This document shows, piece by piece, positions 43,989 to 53,439 of a DNA stretch of 64,000 bases (its first letter is position 1; each line of letters starts with the position of its first letter). The stretch spans positions 186,001 to 250,000 of the forward strand of contig NZ_SPQR01000007.1 in NCBI RefSeq assembly GCF_004766055.1. The letters run 5' to 3'. The stretch comes from Desulfosporosinus sp. Sb-LF. GTDB taxonomy: Bacteria; Bacillota; Desulfitobacteriia; Desulfitobacteriales; Desulfitobacteriaceae. The position numbers were made by a program, and so were the translations under genes. The notes under the pieces are model-generated. The model worked only from the letters and a program-made list of their open reading frames with translations. It was not told where the DNA came from and did not search any database.

Positions 43989-45761
43989 ATGCACGCAAAT
44001 TTACGCCATTTTATAGAGACTTTACGACGGGAGAACCAAATTGTTGAGATTGACGCTGAAATTGACCCTTACCTAGAGCTGGCAGAGATTCATCGTCGTG
44101 TTATTGAGGAAGAAGGTCCAGCCCTATTTTTCAAGCGAGTTAAAGGCAGCGATTTTCCCGTCATCACTAATTTGTTTGGAACACGTCGTCGCGTTGACCT
44201 GGCCATTGGACCGAAACCAGAGAAAATAGTAGAGGATGCCGTTTCTGCTCTGCATCGCTTACTTCCACCAAAACCTTCCGTACTTTGGCAAGAAAGGGAC
44301 TGGATGTTTTCCTTGGCAAAAAGTGGACTTCGTACCGTAAATCCGAAGAATGCACCAGTCCTTGAGATACAAGATCGCGTAGTGGATTTGACTCGACTTC
44401 CGGTACTCACCAGCTGGCCAGAAGATGGTGGCCCGTTCGTCACATTGCCCTTAGTTTATACAGAGCACCCTTTGACTGGAGAACATAATCTAGGAATGTA
44501 TCGTATTCAAATCTATGGTCCAGACCAGACAGGAATACACTGGCAGATTCATAAGGGTGGAGGATTTCACTATTATGAAGCAGAACGTTTGGGAAAAGCT
44601 CTTCCATTGACCCTTTTCTTAGGGGGTCCTCCTGCTCTGATCCTCTCTGCTATAGCTCCGCTCCCGGAAATGCTACCAGAACTTATTTTTACTTCTTTTT
44701 TAATGGGGGAAAAACTTTCTAGAGTTAAGCTTCCTACTCATCCACATGCTCTCATTGCAGAAGCGGAGTTTGCCATCTGCGGAACAGTGCCCGCTCACGT
44801 TCGCAAGCCAGAGGGGCCTTTTGGAGATCATTATGGCTATTATTCTCTAGCTCATGATTTCCCGGTTTTCAACCCGCATACTGTTTATCATCGGCGCGAT
44901 GCAATTTACCCCGCTACAATTGTAGGGAAACCCCGTCAGGAAGACTATTTTATAGGAGAATATTTGCAGTCCTTGTTGTCCCCTATGTTTCCAGTAGTTA
45001 TGCCTGGCGTTAAGGCGCTCTGGACGTATGCTGAAACTGGTTTTCACGCTCTGGCAGCTGCTATTGTAAGGGAAAGTTATCAGCGTGAGGCCTTAGCCCA
45101 TGCTTTCCGAATCCTTGGCGAAGGGCAACTTACGTTAACGAAGTTTTTGATCCTTACCGACGTCATTCTTGATTTACAAGATTTTAGAGCCCTATTGGAA
45201 ACTGTGTTGGCTCGCTTCGAACCGGAGACAGATCTTCTAATCCTCAATGAAACGTCTATGGATACCTTGGACTATACAGGTCGACGTCTTAATCATGGAA
45301 GTAAGGCTATAATGCTTGGTTTAGGAACTCCTAAACGGGACTTGCCTCGGCATATCGAGGGGGCGACACTTCCAGGAATAAAAGGTATATTGCCCTTTTG
45401 TGCTGGGTGTCTGTTATTAGAGGCTCCTTCGTATAATATTACTCCAGAGCTTGCTACGGAGGTGTTGAAGCATCTTCAGGATGAAACGTTTTGGAATTGG
45501 CCCCTGGCGATTTTGGTTGATGACCTCGCCCTTGCCTTAGAATCAACTGGTTTTCTCTGGCAAGTCTTTACCCGTTTCGACCCAACTTATGATATCTATG
45601 CTACGACTGAAGTGCACCAGCATCGATTGAAATATCATGGTCCAATCCTGATTGATGCGCGGATGAAACCGGGTTACCCCGGAGAAGTACTTCCTAACGA
45701 GGCGACCGTTAAACTCGTTGACCAGCGATGGCAGGAGTATGGCGTTATTCTTGGTGCTTGA
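43989..45761 (+). CDS. UbiD family decarboxylase
   Basis: 590 residues, long for the family. An N-terminal region ends with the HANLRHFIETLRRENQIVEI opening, then the prenyl-FMN binding core with NLGMYRIQIYGPDQTGIHWQIHKGG (in parts, ~157-181) and KPEGPFGDHYGYY (~275-288), which contains the conserved Glu motif of UbiD. The C-terminal part (~320-590) is the usual oligomerisation and decarboxylase domain. UbiD enzymes reversibly decarboxylate aromatic or unsaturated acids. The substrate is not evident; no UbiX prenyltransferase gene is in the window. Confidence 0.9.
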   Translation: MHANLRHFIETLRRENQIVEIDAEIDPYLELAEIHRRVIEEEGPALFFKRVKGSDFPVITNLFGTRRRVDLAIGPKPEKIVEDAVSALHRLLPPKPSVLWQERDWMFSLAKSGLRTVNPKNAPVLEIQDRVVDLTRLPVLTSWPEDGGPFVTLPLVYTEHPLTGEHNLGMYRIQIYGPDQTGIHWQIHKGGGFHYYEAERLGKALPLTLFLGGPPALILSAIAPLPEMLPELIFTSFLMGEKLSRVKLPTHPHALIAEAEFAICGTVPAHVRKPEGPFGDHYGYYSLAHDFPVFNPHTVYHRRDAIYPATIVGKPRQEDYFIGEYLQSLLSPMFPVVMPGVKALWTYAETGFHALAAAIVRESYQREALAHAFRILGEGQLTLTKFLILTDVILDLQDFRALLETVLARFEPETDLLILNETSMDTLDYTGRRLNHGSKAIMLGLGTPKRDLPRHIEGATLPGIKGILPFCAGCLLLEAPSYNITPELATEVLKHLQDETFWNWPLAILVDDLALALESTGFLWQVFTRFDPTYDIYATTEVHQHRLKYHGPILIDARMKPGYPGEVLPNEATVKLVDQRWQEYGVILGA

Positions 45762-45778
45762 AAAGGAGTGGTGCAGAG

Positions 45779-46159
45779 ATGATTGGGGAAAACTGGAGTT
45801 TCCTTTGCGGCGTTTCGCAGGACCTTGAGGCAGATATTATCATCGGTCTTCTTAAACAGGAGGCCATACCGGCTATTAAACAATACCCGGAAGCCGGGGG
45901 ATTCCTAAAAATTGCCTATGGGTTAACAACAGGTGTGGATCTCTATGTCCCTAAAGAATCTCGACATACGGCACTTCAACTGATCGAGGAGTCCGTAGAG
46001 ATCCCTTTTGACAATGAAGAAGGGCATGAAAAAGAGGTCGAATCGATGCATAATGCATTGGTTTCGACCTCTTTTCGAACTTCCCATAGCCTTTTTTGGA
46101 CCATAGTATGTGTGGTACTCGTACTTGTAACCTTTGTTTATTATTACTACCTTCTATAA
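45779..46159 (+). CDS. DUF2007-like protein with C-terminal membrane anchor
   Basis: 126 residues. An N-terminal region (~1-75) of the signal-transducing/DUF2007 type: FLCGVSQDLEADIIIGLLKQEAIPA, and GVDLYVPKESRHTALQLIEE. A charged linker leads to a C-terminal membrane segment SLFWTIVCVVLVLVTFVYYYYLL. ATG 45779 has AAAAGGAG about 10 nt upstream. It is close to the UbiD gene (17-base gap), so it belongs to that transcript, but its role there is unknown. Its end overlaps the convergent DivIVA gene by six bases. Confidence 0.7.
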   Translation: MIGENWSFLCGVSQDLEADIIIGLLKQEAIPAIKQYPEAGGFLKIAYGLTTGVDLYVPKESRHTALQLIEESVEIPFDNEEGHEKEVESMHNALVSTSFRTSHSLFWTIVCVVLVLVTFVYYYYLL

Positions 46160-46657
46160 GGGCCCGAGTAACTCTTTGACCATTTCTAAATATAGTACAG
46201 CTTGATCAACTTGACTTTGAATTTTTTCCTTTTGTTCAGCCAATTCTTGCAAGTGTTCTTCGACTTGGATAATTTCCGCCCTTTTTTCATTGAGCATTGT
46301 TTCTGCATCGATTTCTTTCGATTCTGCAATACGAGTTGCTTCGCTAAGTAATGCTTCACTTTCATGCCGGGCAGATTGCATAAGTTCGTCGGCCTGTTTT
46401 GAAGCTTCATCTTTAACTTGGTTAGCAATTCTTTGCGCGCTTAATAGAGCATCGCGTAGGTCATTTTCAATCTGTTCATAGTTTTTGAGGCGATTTCCCC
46501 ATTCTGAGTTTTGTTCCCTTAAACTGTTTATTTGCAAGCGCAGCTCTTTATTAGCGGCATTAGCTTCAGATAATTGACGATCTGTCTCTGTCCACGCTTG
46601 GTCGACAGCTTCCGGATCATATCCACGGATAACTCGTTTGAAATCTGGCGTTTCCAA
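46154..46657 (-). CDS. DivIVA-domain coiled-coil protein
   Basis: About 167 residues. The N-terminus has FKRVIRGYDPEAVDQAW (~6-22), a DivIVA/GpsB lipid-binding motif, followed by almost continuous coiled coil (~25-160) rich in Glu, Gln, Lys and Ala. TTG 46657 is selected by AAGGGGG 7 nt upstream. DivIVA proteins bind curved membrane and recruit division or polar partners. The coiled-coil tail is shorter than in cell-pole DivIVA, so a sporulation or secretion-related scaffold is also possible. Confidence 0.78.
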   Translation of the reverse strand: METPDFKRVIRGYDPEAVDQAWTETDRQLSEANAANKELRLQINSLREQNSEWGNRLKNYEQIENDLRDALLSAQRIANQVKDEASKQADELMQSARHESEALLSEATRIAESKEIDAETMLNEKRAEIIQVEEHLQELAEQKEKIQSQVDQAVLYLEMVKELLGPL

Positions 46658-46717
46658 TTCGTAGCCCCCTTTTCTGATATTCCGTAAATATACTCTACCA
46701 TTTTCTATGTCCAACGT

Positions 46718-46763
46718 GAAGTACAATCAGTCCTAAATTTGAAGTACAATCAGTCCTAAATTT
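46718..46763. repeat. Perfect 23-bp tandem duplication
   Basis: 46718-46740 and 46741-46763 are identical (GAAGTACAATCAGTCCTAAA and three T's). It lies upstream of the DivIVA gene, in its promoter region. No coding role. Confidence 0.9.
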
Positions 46764-46868
46764 GATAACGTAGATAAGCTTTTTTAGGGGCTTTAAAAGT
46801 TAATGACCATGAATAATTTGTGATCATTTTACACATCCTGAAACTGTTATTAAAAAGGAGGGATATAG

Positions 46869-47078
46869 ATGCAACTCAATGATATGGAAATGAAGAAAGT
46901 TCTAGACCAAGGTATGTTAACTAGAAGTCTTATCGAAACTGAAACGGCTATGAAAAAGTGCCAAATGTATAACGAGATGGCAAAAGATGCAGCTGTTAAG
47001 GGATTCTTTAAAGAACAAGCAAAAGGTTTAGAAAACGTAATGGGTTATTTTAACAAAGGAATGTCAGAACTACAATAG
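46869..47078 (+). CDS. CotF-like small spore coat protein (first)
   Basis: 69 residues, all helical: MKKVLDQGMLTRSLIETETAMKK (in parts) and FFKEQAKGLENVMGYFNKG. The pattern matches the small spore coat proteins of the CotF/ferritin-like family in clostridia. AAAGGAGG lies 7-8 nt before the ATG. It is paired with the next gene, 16 bases downstream. Confidence 0.7.
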   Translation: MQLNDMEMKKVLDQGMLTRSLIETETAMKKCQMYNEMAKDAAVKGFFKEQAKGLENVMGYFNKGMSELQ

Positions 47079-47094
47079 AAAGGGGGCTTCGCAA

Positions 47095-47292
47095 ATGAGC
47101 CAATTTACAGATTTAGATATGTTGTATGATTATGAAAAAGACGCTGCGAGTGCCGCAATGGGATACATGACACTAGCAACACGTGCCCATCATGGAGATT
47201 TGAGACAGATATACCTACGTTTAGCCAACGAAGCGACCAATGCCCATAGTAAGGTCAGCAAGTTGATTAACCAAAGTGGCGGAATTGCATAA
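47095..47292 (+). CDS. CotF-like small spore coat protein (second)
   Basis: 65 residues, helical: LDMLYDYEKDAASAAMGYMTLATR (in parts) and DLRQIYLRLANEATNAHSKV, of the same ferritin-like coat family as its neighbour. AAAGGGGG precedes ATG 47095. Together they point to sporulation; expression would depend on a sporulation sigma factor. A strong terminator follows. Confidence 0.72.
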   Translation: MSQFTDLDMLYDYEKDAASAAMGYMTLATRAHHGDLRQIYLRLANEATNAHSKVSKLINQSGGIA

Positions 47293-47305
47293 AGTAGCGT
47301 TTAAA

Positions 47306-47344
47306 AGAAGAACTGGGAACCATTTGTTCCCAGTTCTTCTTTTA
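47306..47344. terminator. Strong terminator after the coat genes
   Basis: Perfect 15-bp stem 47306-47320 / 47326-47340 with a 5-nt loop, then TTT. It also lies at the 3' end of the convergent gene. Confidence 0.88.
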
Positions 47345-47869
47345 TTTCCACCATCCCGAGGTCATACTATCTGTAATTTGACTGAAAGCATAGATAGTAG
47401 ACTCATTAATACGGAACGTTTGTTGGCCAAAACGAACAATACTCTTTGCAGGGTAATATTGTAGAGTATAGTCCTCCTCAGTATGGTAGCGGGAAGGTGC
47501 TCGATGCAATGTAAAGTACAGTTTTTTTTGAGATTCTAGTGTGCCTAAATCTTGGTCAGATGAGAGGGCAGTCGCACGCTGTAAGTTTTGCAGTAAATCC
47601 TGGATCTTTCCTTCGTTGATGTAGTAATATGGATGAAAAGGATCATCCGAATTCAGTATTCCCACCTTATTAATTGCATGAGGACGAAGCTCTCGATTGG
47701 GAATATTGAGCGTGCTGAAAGGATCAAGCCAACTTTCTTGATAAACAGGAGGCCCCAAAAGGCTAATAGCGATAATAAACAGGGCTCCTATACTAAGAGA
47801 GATTTTATGGGTCTTTAACCTTGATAGGCGCATTCGCCAAGAAAAAACAAGGCTAGAAAATGAAAGCAT
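47342..47869 (-). CDS. Single-pass membrane protein of unknown function, downstream of a sigma factor gene
   Basis: About 175 residues. A short basic cytoplasmic N-terminus (SWRMRLSRLKTHK), one membrane segment at ~28-46 (ISLSIGALFIIAISLLG) and an outside domain of ~130 residues with no Cys and several Tyr/Phe pairs (DPFHPYYYINEG). ATG 47869 has GAGGAGG 6 nt upstream. I recognise no family. It follows the SigH-like sigma factor on the same strand after 64 bases, so the two may be co-transcribed; an anti-sigma role is possible but unproven. Confidence 0.6.
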   Translation of the reverse strand: MLSFSSLVFSWRMRLSRLKTHKISLSIGALFIIAISLLGPPVYQESWLDPFSTLNIPNRELRPHAINKVGILNSDDPFHPYYYINEGKIQDLLQNLQRATALSSDQDLGTLESQKKLYFTLHRAPSRYHTEEDYTLQYYPAKSIVRFGQQTFRINESTIYAFSQITDSMTSGWWK

Positions 47870-47933
47870 CAGCAGCCTCCTCAAGTCCGCAAATAAATTC
47901 ACTAATAGTAAGTAATCGAACTAATTGGTGAAT

Positions 47934-48554
47934 TTAACCAGCTGCTTGGCGCGAACGATACAGTACTGTTTTATGTCGAATCCGTTGGATTGCATTATCT
48001 AGAGATTTCGGATGAAGCCCCAAGTGCTTGGACACTTCACGTTGTTTAAATCCTTGAATAAAATAATGTTCAAACACCCTGCGTTCAAGACTCGAAAATT
48101 TTTGATTTAAGCCTTGTATCATTGAATGGGCTTCATCATTGGCGATGACCATCAAGGCAGGATCCTCGGCATTGGGTAAAAGTTCTAAGAAACTTCTTTC
48201 TTCTAATTCTGATATCACATTGTTGAGGGAATAAGCTTCATTTAAATTGACATGTTTTTGGCGCGTGTACTTACGTAAGCAATCAATGAGTTTGCGTTTA
48301 ACAACCATTCTTAAAAAATGAAGAAAGGGAATATCTAATTTTTCGTCATACGATAAGACAGCTCTGTAAATAGCGATTCGCCCTTCTTGGATTAGGTCAT
48401 CATAATCTGCTCGAGGTAAAAAATATTTACTAGCAATCATACGAACCTCAGGTTCATAATGTTGTATGATTTCATTTAATGCTTCTTCATTACCTGAGCG
48501 CGCTGCTTCAAGCATGGTCGCTTCCTTATCCAGGGCGTTGATGTTCGAAGTCAT
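47934..48554 (-). CDS. SigH-like RNA polymerase sigma factor
   Basis: About 206 residues. Region 2 is EALNEIIQHYEPEVRMIASKYF, then DYDDLIQEGRIAIYRAVLSYDEK (each in parts, ~20-75), followed by the KRKLIDCLRKYTRQKHVNLN stretch that is typical of SigH. Region 4 with a helix-turn-helix is at ~155-200 (SSLERRVFEHYFIQGFKQREVSKHLGL, in parts). ATG 48554 has AAGGAG 9 nt upstream. It is not in the usual sigH context, so it may be a second, specialised copy. Confidence 0.82.
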   Translation of the reverse strand: MTSNINALDKEATMLEAARSGNEEALNEIIQHYEPEVRMIASKYFLPRADYDDLIQEGRIAIYRAVLSYDEKLDIPFLHFLRMVVKRKLIDCLRKYTRQKHVNLNEAYSLNNVISELEERSFLELLPNAEDPALMVIANDEAHSMIQGLNQKFSSLERRVFEHYFIQGFKQREVSKHLGLHPKSLDNAIQRIRHKTVLYRSRQAAG

Positions 48555-48698
48555 TGCACTCAACTCCTTGTCAATTAATAGACACATTACCTATATGAGT
48601 CTAATCAAAATTATGTCTTTTGACAAGGAGTACTTTGTGGACAATTCGCCAAATCTTGCTATTAATTATAGTTAGTAAGAAAAAACCCAATTGAAACG

Positions 48699-49160
48699 TT
48701 AGAAGGATTTAAGCAAATTTGCGGTTTCAATCGCAGTCATAGCAGCGTCAAAGCCCTTATTTCCAGCCTTTGTTCCTGCTCGTTCAATTGCTTGTTCAAT
48801 ACTGTCGGTGGCTATAACGCCGAAAATAACAGGAACTCCAGTTTGTAAGCCTACTTGGGCGATTCCTTTACTAACCTCATTGCTGACAAGGTCAAAATGA
48901 GGTGTAGCGCCACGAATAACGGCACCCAGACAAATGACTGCATCATAGCGTTTAGAAAGGGCCATTTTTTGGGCTACTAGCGGAATTTCGAAAGCACCAG
49001 GTACCCAGGCTAGTTCAATATCGTCGTCCAGAGCCCCATGTCGGCGTAGTGCATCCATTGCCCCACCTACTAATTTACTGGTGATAAATTCATTGAAACG
49101 TGCTGCGATAATTCCAATCTTGAGTCCTTGGGAAATTAGATTTCCTTCATAAGTTTTCAT
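48699..49160 (-). CDS. ribH: 6,7-dimethyl-8-ribityllumazine synthase
   Basis: 153 residues. Typical motifs: [19 protein letters not shown] (~20-38), [16 protein letters not shown] (~52-67), [17 protein letters not shown] (~76-92) and [17 protein letters not shown] near the end. It joins the pyrimidine and the butanone phosphate to give lumazine. Last gene of the rib operon. Confidence 0.97.
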   Translation of the reverse strand: MKTYEGNLISQGLKIGIIAARFNEFITSKLVGGAMDALRRHGALDDDIELAWVPGAFEIPLVAQKMALSKRYDAVICLGAVIRGATPHFDLVSNEVSKGIAQVGLQTGVPVIFGVIATDSIEQAIERAGTKAGNKGFDAAMTAIETANLLKSF

Positions 49161-49227
49161 GATAACATCCTTTCTTCATTTCGGCATTAATATTTAAAAT
49201 GTATTTGAAATAAAGTGGTTAAGTTTA

Positions 49228-50430
49228 TTATTGAACACTTGTTAAATAATGTCCCATTTTTTGTTTCTTTGTGCAAAGATATTTTGAATTTTCGGGTTTG
49301 GAAGGAGTCTCCAATGGAACACGTTCCACGACATTCAAACCATACCCTTCGAGGCCAACGATTTTTCGTGGATTATTGGTCATTAGACGCACTTTTGATA
49401 TTCCGAGATCTTCCAAAATTTGAGCACCTACACCATAGTCACGTAGGTCTTCCTGAAATCCTAAGGCTAAGTTGGCTTCAACGGTGTCTTTTCCTTCTTC
49501 TTGAAGTTTATAGGCTTTAAGTTTATTCAATAAGCCAATTCCTCGGCCTTCCTGGCGCATATAGAGTAGTACACCGCGACCTTCATGTTCGATATCCTCC
49601 AAAGCAGCACTCAATTGATCACCGCAGTCACAGCGTTTGGAATGGAAAACATCGCCAGTCAAACATTCTGAGTGAACCCTGACAAGCACCGGAGCCCCAT
49701 CATCAACTTTTCCTTTAACTATTGCTAGGTGTTCTTTTTGATCGATAATACTGAGATAGCCAACGGCACTAAAATCACCAAATTCGGTAGGAAGATTGAT
49801 ACTTTCGACCCTTTCAATCAGTTTTTCCGATCGGCGTCGATAACTAATCAGATCTTTAAGGGTTATGATTTTAAGATTATGTTTTTCCACAAAAAGAAGC
49901 AAGTCAGGTACTCTGGCCATAGTCCCGTCTTCATTCATAATCTCGCATATTAGGCCTGTTGGTTGAAGACCAGCAAGACGTGCTAAATCTACCGAGCCTT
50001 CCGTATGGCCCGCTCGAACCAAAACTCCACCTTCTCGGGCTTTAAGGGGAAAGATATGTCCAGGACGATGTAAAGCAGTCGGTTCACTGTGAGGGTCAGC
50101 CAAAATTTTGACGGTGGCTGCGCGTTCAAATGCAGAGATTCCAGTAGAGCTTGTAACTGCATCAACGCTGACCGTAAAGGCAGTTCCATGTGGGTCAGTA
50201 TTTACGGTTACCATCGGTTCAAGTTTCAAGGCATGAATTCGATCCGCTGTCATGGGAACGCAAATGAGCCCTCGCCCATAGGTTGCCATGAAATTAATTG
50301 CTTCTGGGGTTGCCATCTCAGCAGCCATGAGCAGATCCCCTTCATTTTCACGATCCTCATCATCAACCATGACAATCATCTTACCTTGTCGAATATCTTC
50401 TAAGGCTTCTTCAACTGTATTAAATGACAT
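49228..50430 (-). CDS. ribBA: Bifunctional GTP cyclohydrolase II / 3,4-dihydroxy-2-butanone-4-phosphate synthase
   Basis: 400 residues. The N-terminal RibB domain has [18 protein letters not shown] and [23 protein letters not shown]; the C-terminal RibA domain has [21 protein letters not shown] with the zinc Cys residues, [10 protein letters not shown] and [14 protein letters not shown]. It supplies both starting products of the pathway. ATG 50430 is chosen because AAGGAG lies 8 nt upstream. Confidence 0.97.
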   Translation of the reverse strand: MSFNTVEEALEDIRQGKMIVMVDDEDRENEGDLLMAAEMATPEAINFMATYGRGLICVPMTADRIHALKLEPMVTVNTDPHGTAFTVSVDAVTSSTGISAFERAATVKILADPHSEPTALHRPGHIFPLKAREGGVLVRAGHTEGSVDLARLAGLQPTGLICEIMNEDGTMARVPDLLLFVEKHNLKIITLKDLISYRRRSEKLIERVESINLPTEFGDFSAVGYLSIIDQKEHLAIVKGKVDDGAPVLVRVHSECLTGDVFHSKRCDCGDQLSAALEDIEHEGRGVLLYMRQEGRGIGLLNKLKAYKLQEEGKDTVEANLALGFQEDLRDYGVGAQILEDLGISKVRLMTNNPRKIVGLEGYGLNVVERVPLETPSKPENSKYLCTKKQKMGHYLTSVQ

Positions 50431-50507
50431 GTCTTTCACTCCTTTAAACTAATTAAATTATTAAACATCCGTTTTCTCCATGCTCATTTTTGATCTTAAA
50501 GCAAGCA

Positions 50508-51161
50508 CTAAATAAAGCCGTGTTCAGCCAAAAAGCCTAGAGAAAGATCTTGTTTGCCTTTGCTTTGTTCCGTACCTAACCCCATAAAACGAGCAACGTA
50601 TTTGCCGATCAAGTCTGTTTCGAGGTTGACACTTGTTTCAATTCCCTTTAATCCCAATGTAGTCTGCTCAAACGTATGGGGAATCAGAGAGACAGTAAAA
50701 TAATCAGCTTCAACATCGATGACCGTTAGCGAAATTCCGTCAATTGAAATGGATCCTTTAGGTAGCATATAGTGTAAAAGTGCAGGAGCAGCGTTAATTT
50801 CATAAACTTGTGCAATACCCCAGGGGGTTATTCGACGAATTTTGCCAACTCCATCGACATGCCCACTGACCAAATGTCCACCTAAACGGGTTTGTAGCTG
50901 TAACGCTCGTTCTAGGTTGACACGGCTTCCACTTTTAAGTTCCGCTAGATTTGTCTTTGACAACGTCTCAGCCATCACGTCGACCGTGAATTCTCGTCCA
51001 TTCAACCGAACGACGGTTAAGCAAACGCCGTTAATGGCAATGCTGTCACCAATTTGAGTACCCTCAAGAACCTTTTTTCCTTCTAAGGTAAGCAGCCCCG
51101 ATTCTGGCAAGAGGCGAAGGTCTCGAACAATACCCAGTTCTTCTACAATTCCGGTAAACAA
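50508..51161 (-). CDS. ribE: Riboflavin synthase alpha chain
   Basis: 217 residues, two homologous lumazine-binding barrels: MFTGIVEELG and GDSIAINGVCLTV in the first, GHLVSGHVDGVGKI, then KGSISIDGISLTVIDV in the second. It dismutates two lumazines to riboflavin. There is a gap of about 165 bases to ribD upstream. Confidence 0.96.
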   Translation of the reverse strand: MFTGIVEELGIVRDLRLLPESGLLTLEGKKVLEGTQIGDSIAINGVCLTVVRLNGREFTVDVMAETLSKTNLAELKSGSRVNLERALQLQTRLGGHLVSGHVDGVGKIRRITPWGIAQVYEINAAPALLHYMLPKGSISIDGISLTVIDVEADYFTVSLIPHTFEQTTLGLKGIETSVNLETDLIGKYVARFMGLGTEQSKGKQDLSLGFLAEHGFI

Positions 51162-51325
51162 GTGTATCTCCTCCTGAGCATCTAGTTATCGTTTTTAAAG
51201 GTTTGTAGGCATCTGTGGCGTTTCGACACTAGAAGATCTGTTCCGATTTCTGCGTTTATCTGTACAAAGTATGTTAAAATCTCCTCTGAAATTTGATTTA
51301 ATACTTTTACAGATCCTGAATTTTG

Positions 51326-52447
51326 TCAAGAATGTTCTTGTCGAAGATACCCAGTAACATGGAGATCCCCGGTTTCAAGATCAACTCGCAGATCCTGAAG
51401 CTCCAAGGCTTCGCTCATTCGTTGGATATGTAAACCCGACAGAGGAGAGGGGCCAATTCCACCGACCAGCTTAGGCGCAATAAAAAATTCAAGTTTGTCC
51501 ACTAACTTCTCCTCTATAAACGTTCCTGCAAGTCCACCGCCCCCCTCTAGTAATACACTTGTCCAACCTCGATGAACAAGATCACGCAACAGTTTTACTA
51601 GGGGAACATGTCGTGGAGTATCATATTGCCAAACTTCAACATGTTTAAGACGTTTAAGACGATCAACCTTTGCAGTAGACACCACGTTAGTGGTCGCAAT
51701 AATACAGGGACTGTGTTCGGATGAGGAAAGCACCTGAGCGTTTTCCTCAATGCGTAATTGCCCATCGATTACAATTCGAACAGGGTCTTTCCCGCCGGAA
51801 AGGCGACAGGTCAGGGCTGGATTATCCTTTAAAACGGTTTCACTTCCAACCAAGATAACATCGTATCGATCGCGTAGCTCGTGGACATAATGGCGGGATT
51901 CTTCCTTACTAACCCATCGTGAATCCCCCGACTCGGTAGCAATTTTACCATCCAAGGTCATCGCTGTTTTATAAACAACAAAGGGTAAGCCAGTCGTGAT
52001 CGCTTTAACAAAGACTTCATTGATAGCGGAAGCTTCAGGGAACAAGATACCCACGTCTACTTGAATTCCTGCTTTTCGCAAACGATCTATACCGCGGCCA
52101 GAGACAAGTGGGTTCGGATCTTTCATAGCGACGACGACTCGATTGATTTCTGCACTAATCAGTGCGTCGGCGCAAGGGGGTGTCCGACCAAAATGCGAGC
52201 AAGGTTCTAAGGTTACATAAGCCGTAGCACCGCGTGCTTGATCCCCCGCAGCTGAGAGAGCGTGTACTTCCGCGTGAGCAGATCCTGCTTTTATGTGATA
52301 CCCTTCCCCAACAATTTGGTTATTTTTAACGATCACACACCCCACAAGAGGATTTGGACTAGTTCTGCCCAGTGATTTGACCGCCAACTCAAGCGCTCTT
52401 CTCATAAATCTTTCATCGCTAAAATTTGAAGGACTTGATTCGTGCAT
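51326..52447 (-). CDS. ribD: Bifunctional diaminohydroxyphosphoribosylaminopyrimidine deaminase / reductase
   Basis: 373 residues. The deaminase has the zinc motif HAEVHALSAAG and PCSHFGRTPPCADAL; the reductase has FVVYKTAMTLDGKIATESGDSRWV and VLLEGGGGLAGTF. First gene of the riboflavin operon; AGAAAGGA lies just upstream of the ATG, behind the FMN riboswitch. Confidence 0.97.
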   Translation of the reverse strand: MHESSPSNFSDERFMRRALELAVKSLGRTSPNPLVGCVIVKNNQIVGEGYHIKAGSAHAEVHALSAAGDQARGATAYVTLEPCSHFGRTPPCADALISAEINRVVVAMKDPNPLVSGRGIDRLRKAGIQVDVGILFPEASAINEVFVKAITTGLPFVVYKTAMTLDGKIATESGDSRWVSKEESRHYVHELRDRYDVILVGSETVLKDNPALTCRLSGGKDPVRIVIDGQLRIEENAQVLSSSEHSPCIIATTNVVSTAKVDRLKRLKHVEVWQYDTPRHVPLVKLLRDLVHRGWTSVLLEGGGGLAGTFIEEKLVDKLEFFIAPKLVGGIGPSPLSGLHIQRMSEALELQDLRVDLETGDLHVTGYLRQEHS

Positions 52448-52502
52448 GTGAATTTCCTTTCTGCGAAATTAGGATTTAGTGTCTCCAAAAAACGTAAAAA
52501 TA

Positions 52503-52538
52503 GAAAATAAAAACACACCGTTTTTCTCCAGGTGTGTT
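52503..52538 (-). terminator. Terminator of the FMN riboswitch expression platform
   Basis: Stem AACACACC/GGTGTGTT (arms 52531-52538 and 52512-52519 on the minus strand), followed by a T-rich stretch in the direction of transcription. Confidence 0.75.
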
Positions 52539-52589
52539 GAGTAAAAAGTCACAGCTCAAAAAAGCGCATCTACGCTTAATTTTACATGT

Positions 52590-52697
52590 TCCTCTTCTCA
52601 TCCAGACTGTACTGTCGGCCCCGGAATGTCACCGGGTCTGCCAAAAGGCTCGCGGGCTTTACCGCCGGTAGGGAATTTCACCCAACCCCAGAGGATT
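52590..52697 (-). promoter_or_regulatory. FMN riboswitch (RFN element)
   Basis: On the minus strand the conserved order is present: GGGTGAAATTCCCTACCGGC, then GGTAAAGCCCGCGAGCC, CCGGTGACATTCCGGGGCC and GACAGTACAGTCTGGATGAG, closing with AGAAGAGG against the start CCTCT. It lies directly upstream of ribD and a terminator stands between. FMN binding should end transcription early. Confidence 0.96.
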
Positions 52698-52754
52698 ATT
52701 GTATATTTTAAATTTATTATAGTTTACTCTTAACTTTCGATTTTGGCAACCCTA

Positions 52755-53294
52755 TTATTTACCATGTAAGGAGAGAAACTCATCGCGCAATAATCCCATA
52801 AGAATGGCGTCGTGGTAGTTTCCTAATACGAAACGCGCTTCGCGCTGGCGGCCTTCGATTTTGAAACCGACTTTTTCATAAGCCTTAGTCGCACGAATAT
52901 TTTCATCCCACGTATCCAATGAGATACGGTGAAAATTCCACTGGGTAAAGAGAAAACGTATCAATGTGATTAATGCATCTGTGCCGTATCCTTTACCCCA
53001 ATATTCTTTATTTCCGATAACTATATAGAGAGTAGCTGATCGACCAGGAATGTTAACCTCTTTAAAACCCAAAGTTCCAATGAGTAAATCGTTTTCATCT
53101 AAAATTGCATAGCGATAGGTGTCCGGTGACCCGTCAAGAAACTTTACCGCCAGTTGATCTTTACTTTGTAGTGTATTCAATGGCCAAGCTCCGCTCGACC
53201 ATAGATTAACCTCTTGATCATTGTACCATAGGTATAAGGTATCAATATCATCTTCCTCAATAGGACGAATTCGTGTTTTTTGACCTTTTAACAT
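52755..53294 (-). CDS. GNAT N-acetyltransferase, RimJ/RimL-like
   Basis: 179 residues. Opening RIRPIEEDDIDTLYLWYND, acetyl-CoA loop NKEYWGKGYGTDALITLI (~93-110) and the later ISLDTWDENIRATKAYEKVGF region that matches the RimJ/L (SpeG-like) subfamily. The target may be a protein N-terminus, an amine or an antibiotic. Stands alone upstream of the riboswitch, on the same strand. Confidence 0.85.
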   Translation of the reverse strand: MLKGQKTRIRPIEEDDIDTLYLWYNDQEVNLWSSGAWPLNTLQSKDQLAVKFLDGSPDTYRYAILDENDLLIGTLGFKEVNIPGRSATLYIVIGNKEYWGKGYGTDALITLIRFLFTQWNFHRISLDTWDENIRATKAYEKVGFKIEGRQREARFVLGNYHDAILMGLLRDEFLSLHGK

Positions 53295-53439
53295 TTTGTC
53301 AAGATCTCCTTAAATGCGTTTTTTACTCTGAGTTTATTTATATCTTAACATTTTTCTACAATGCTGATCAACTTTTGAAGTAAAACGTTTAATCAGTGAC
53401 AATATTATTTCTTTAAGCATATACTAAAAGAAATAATAT

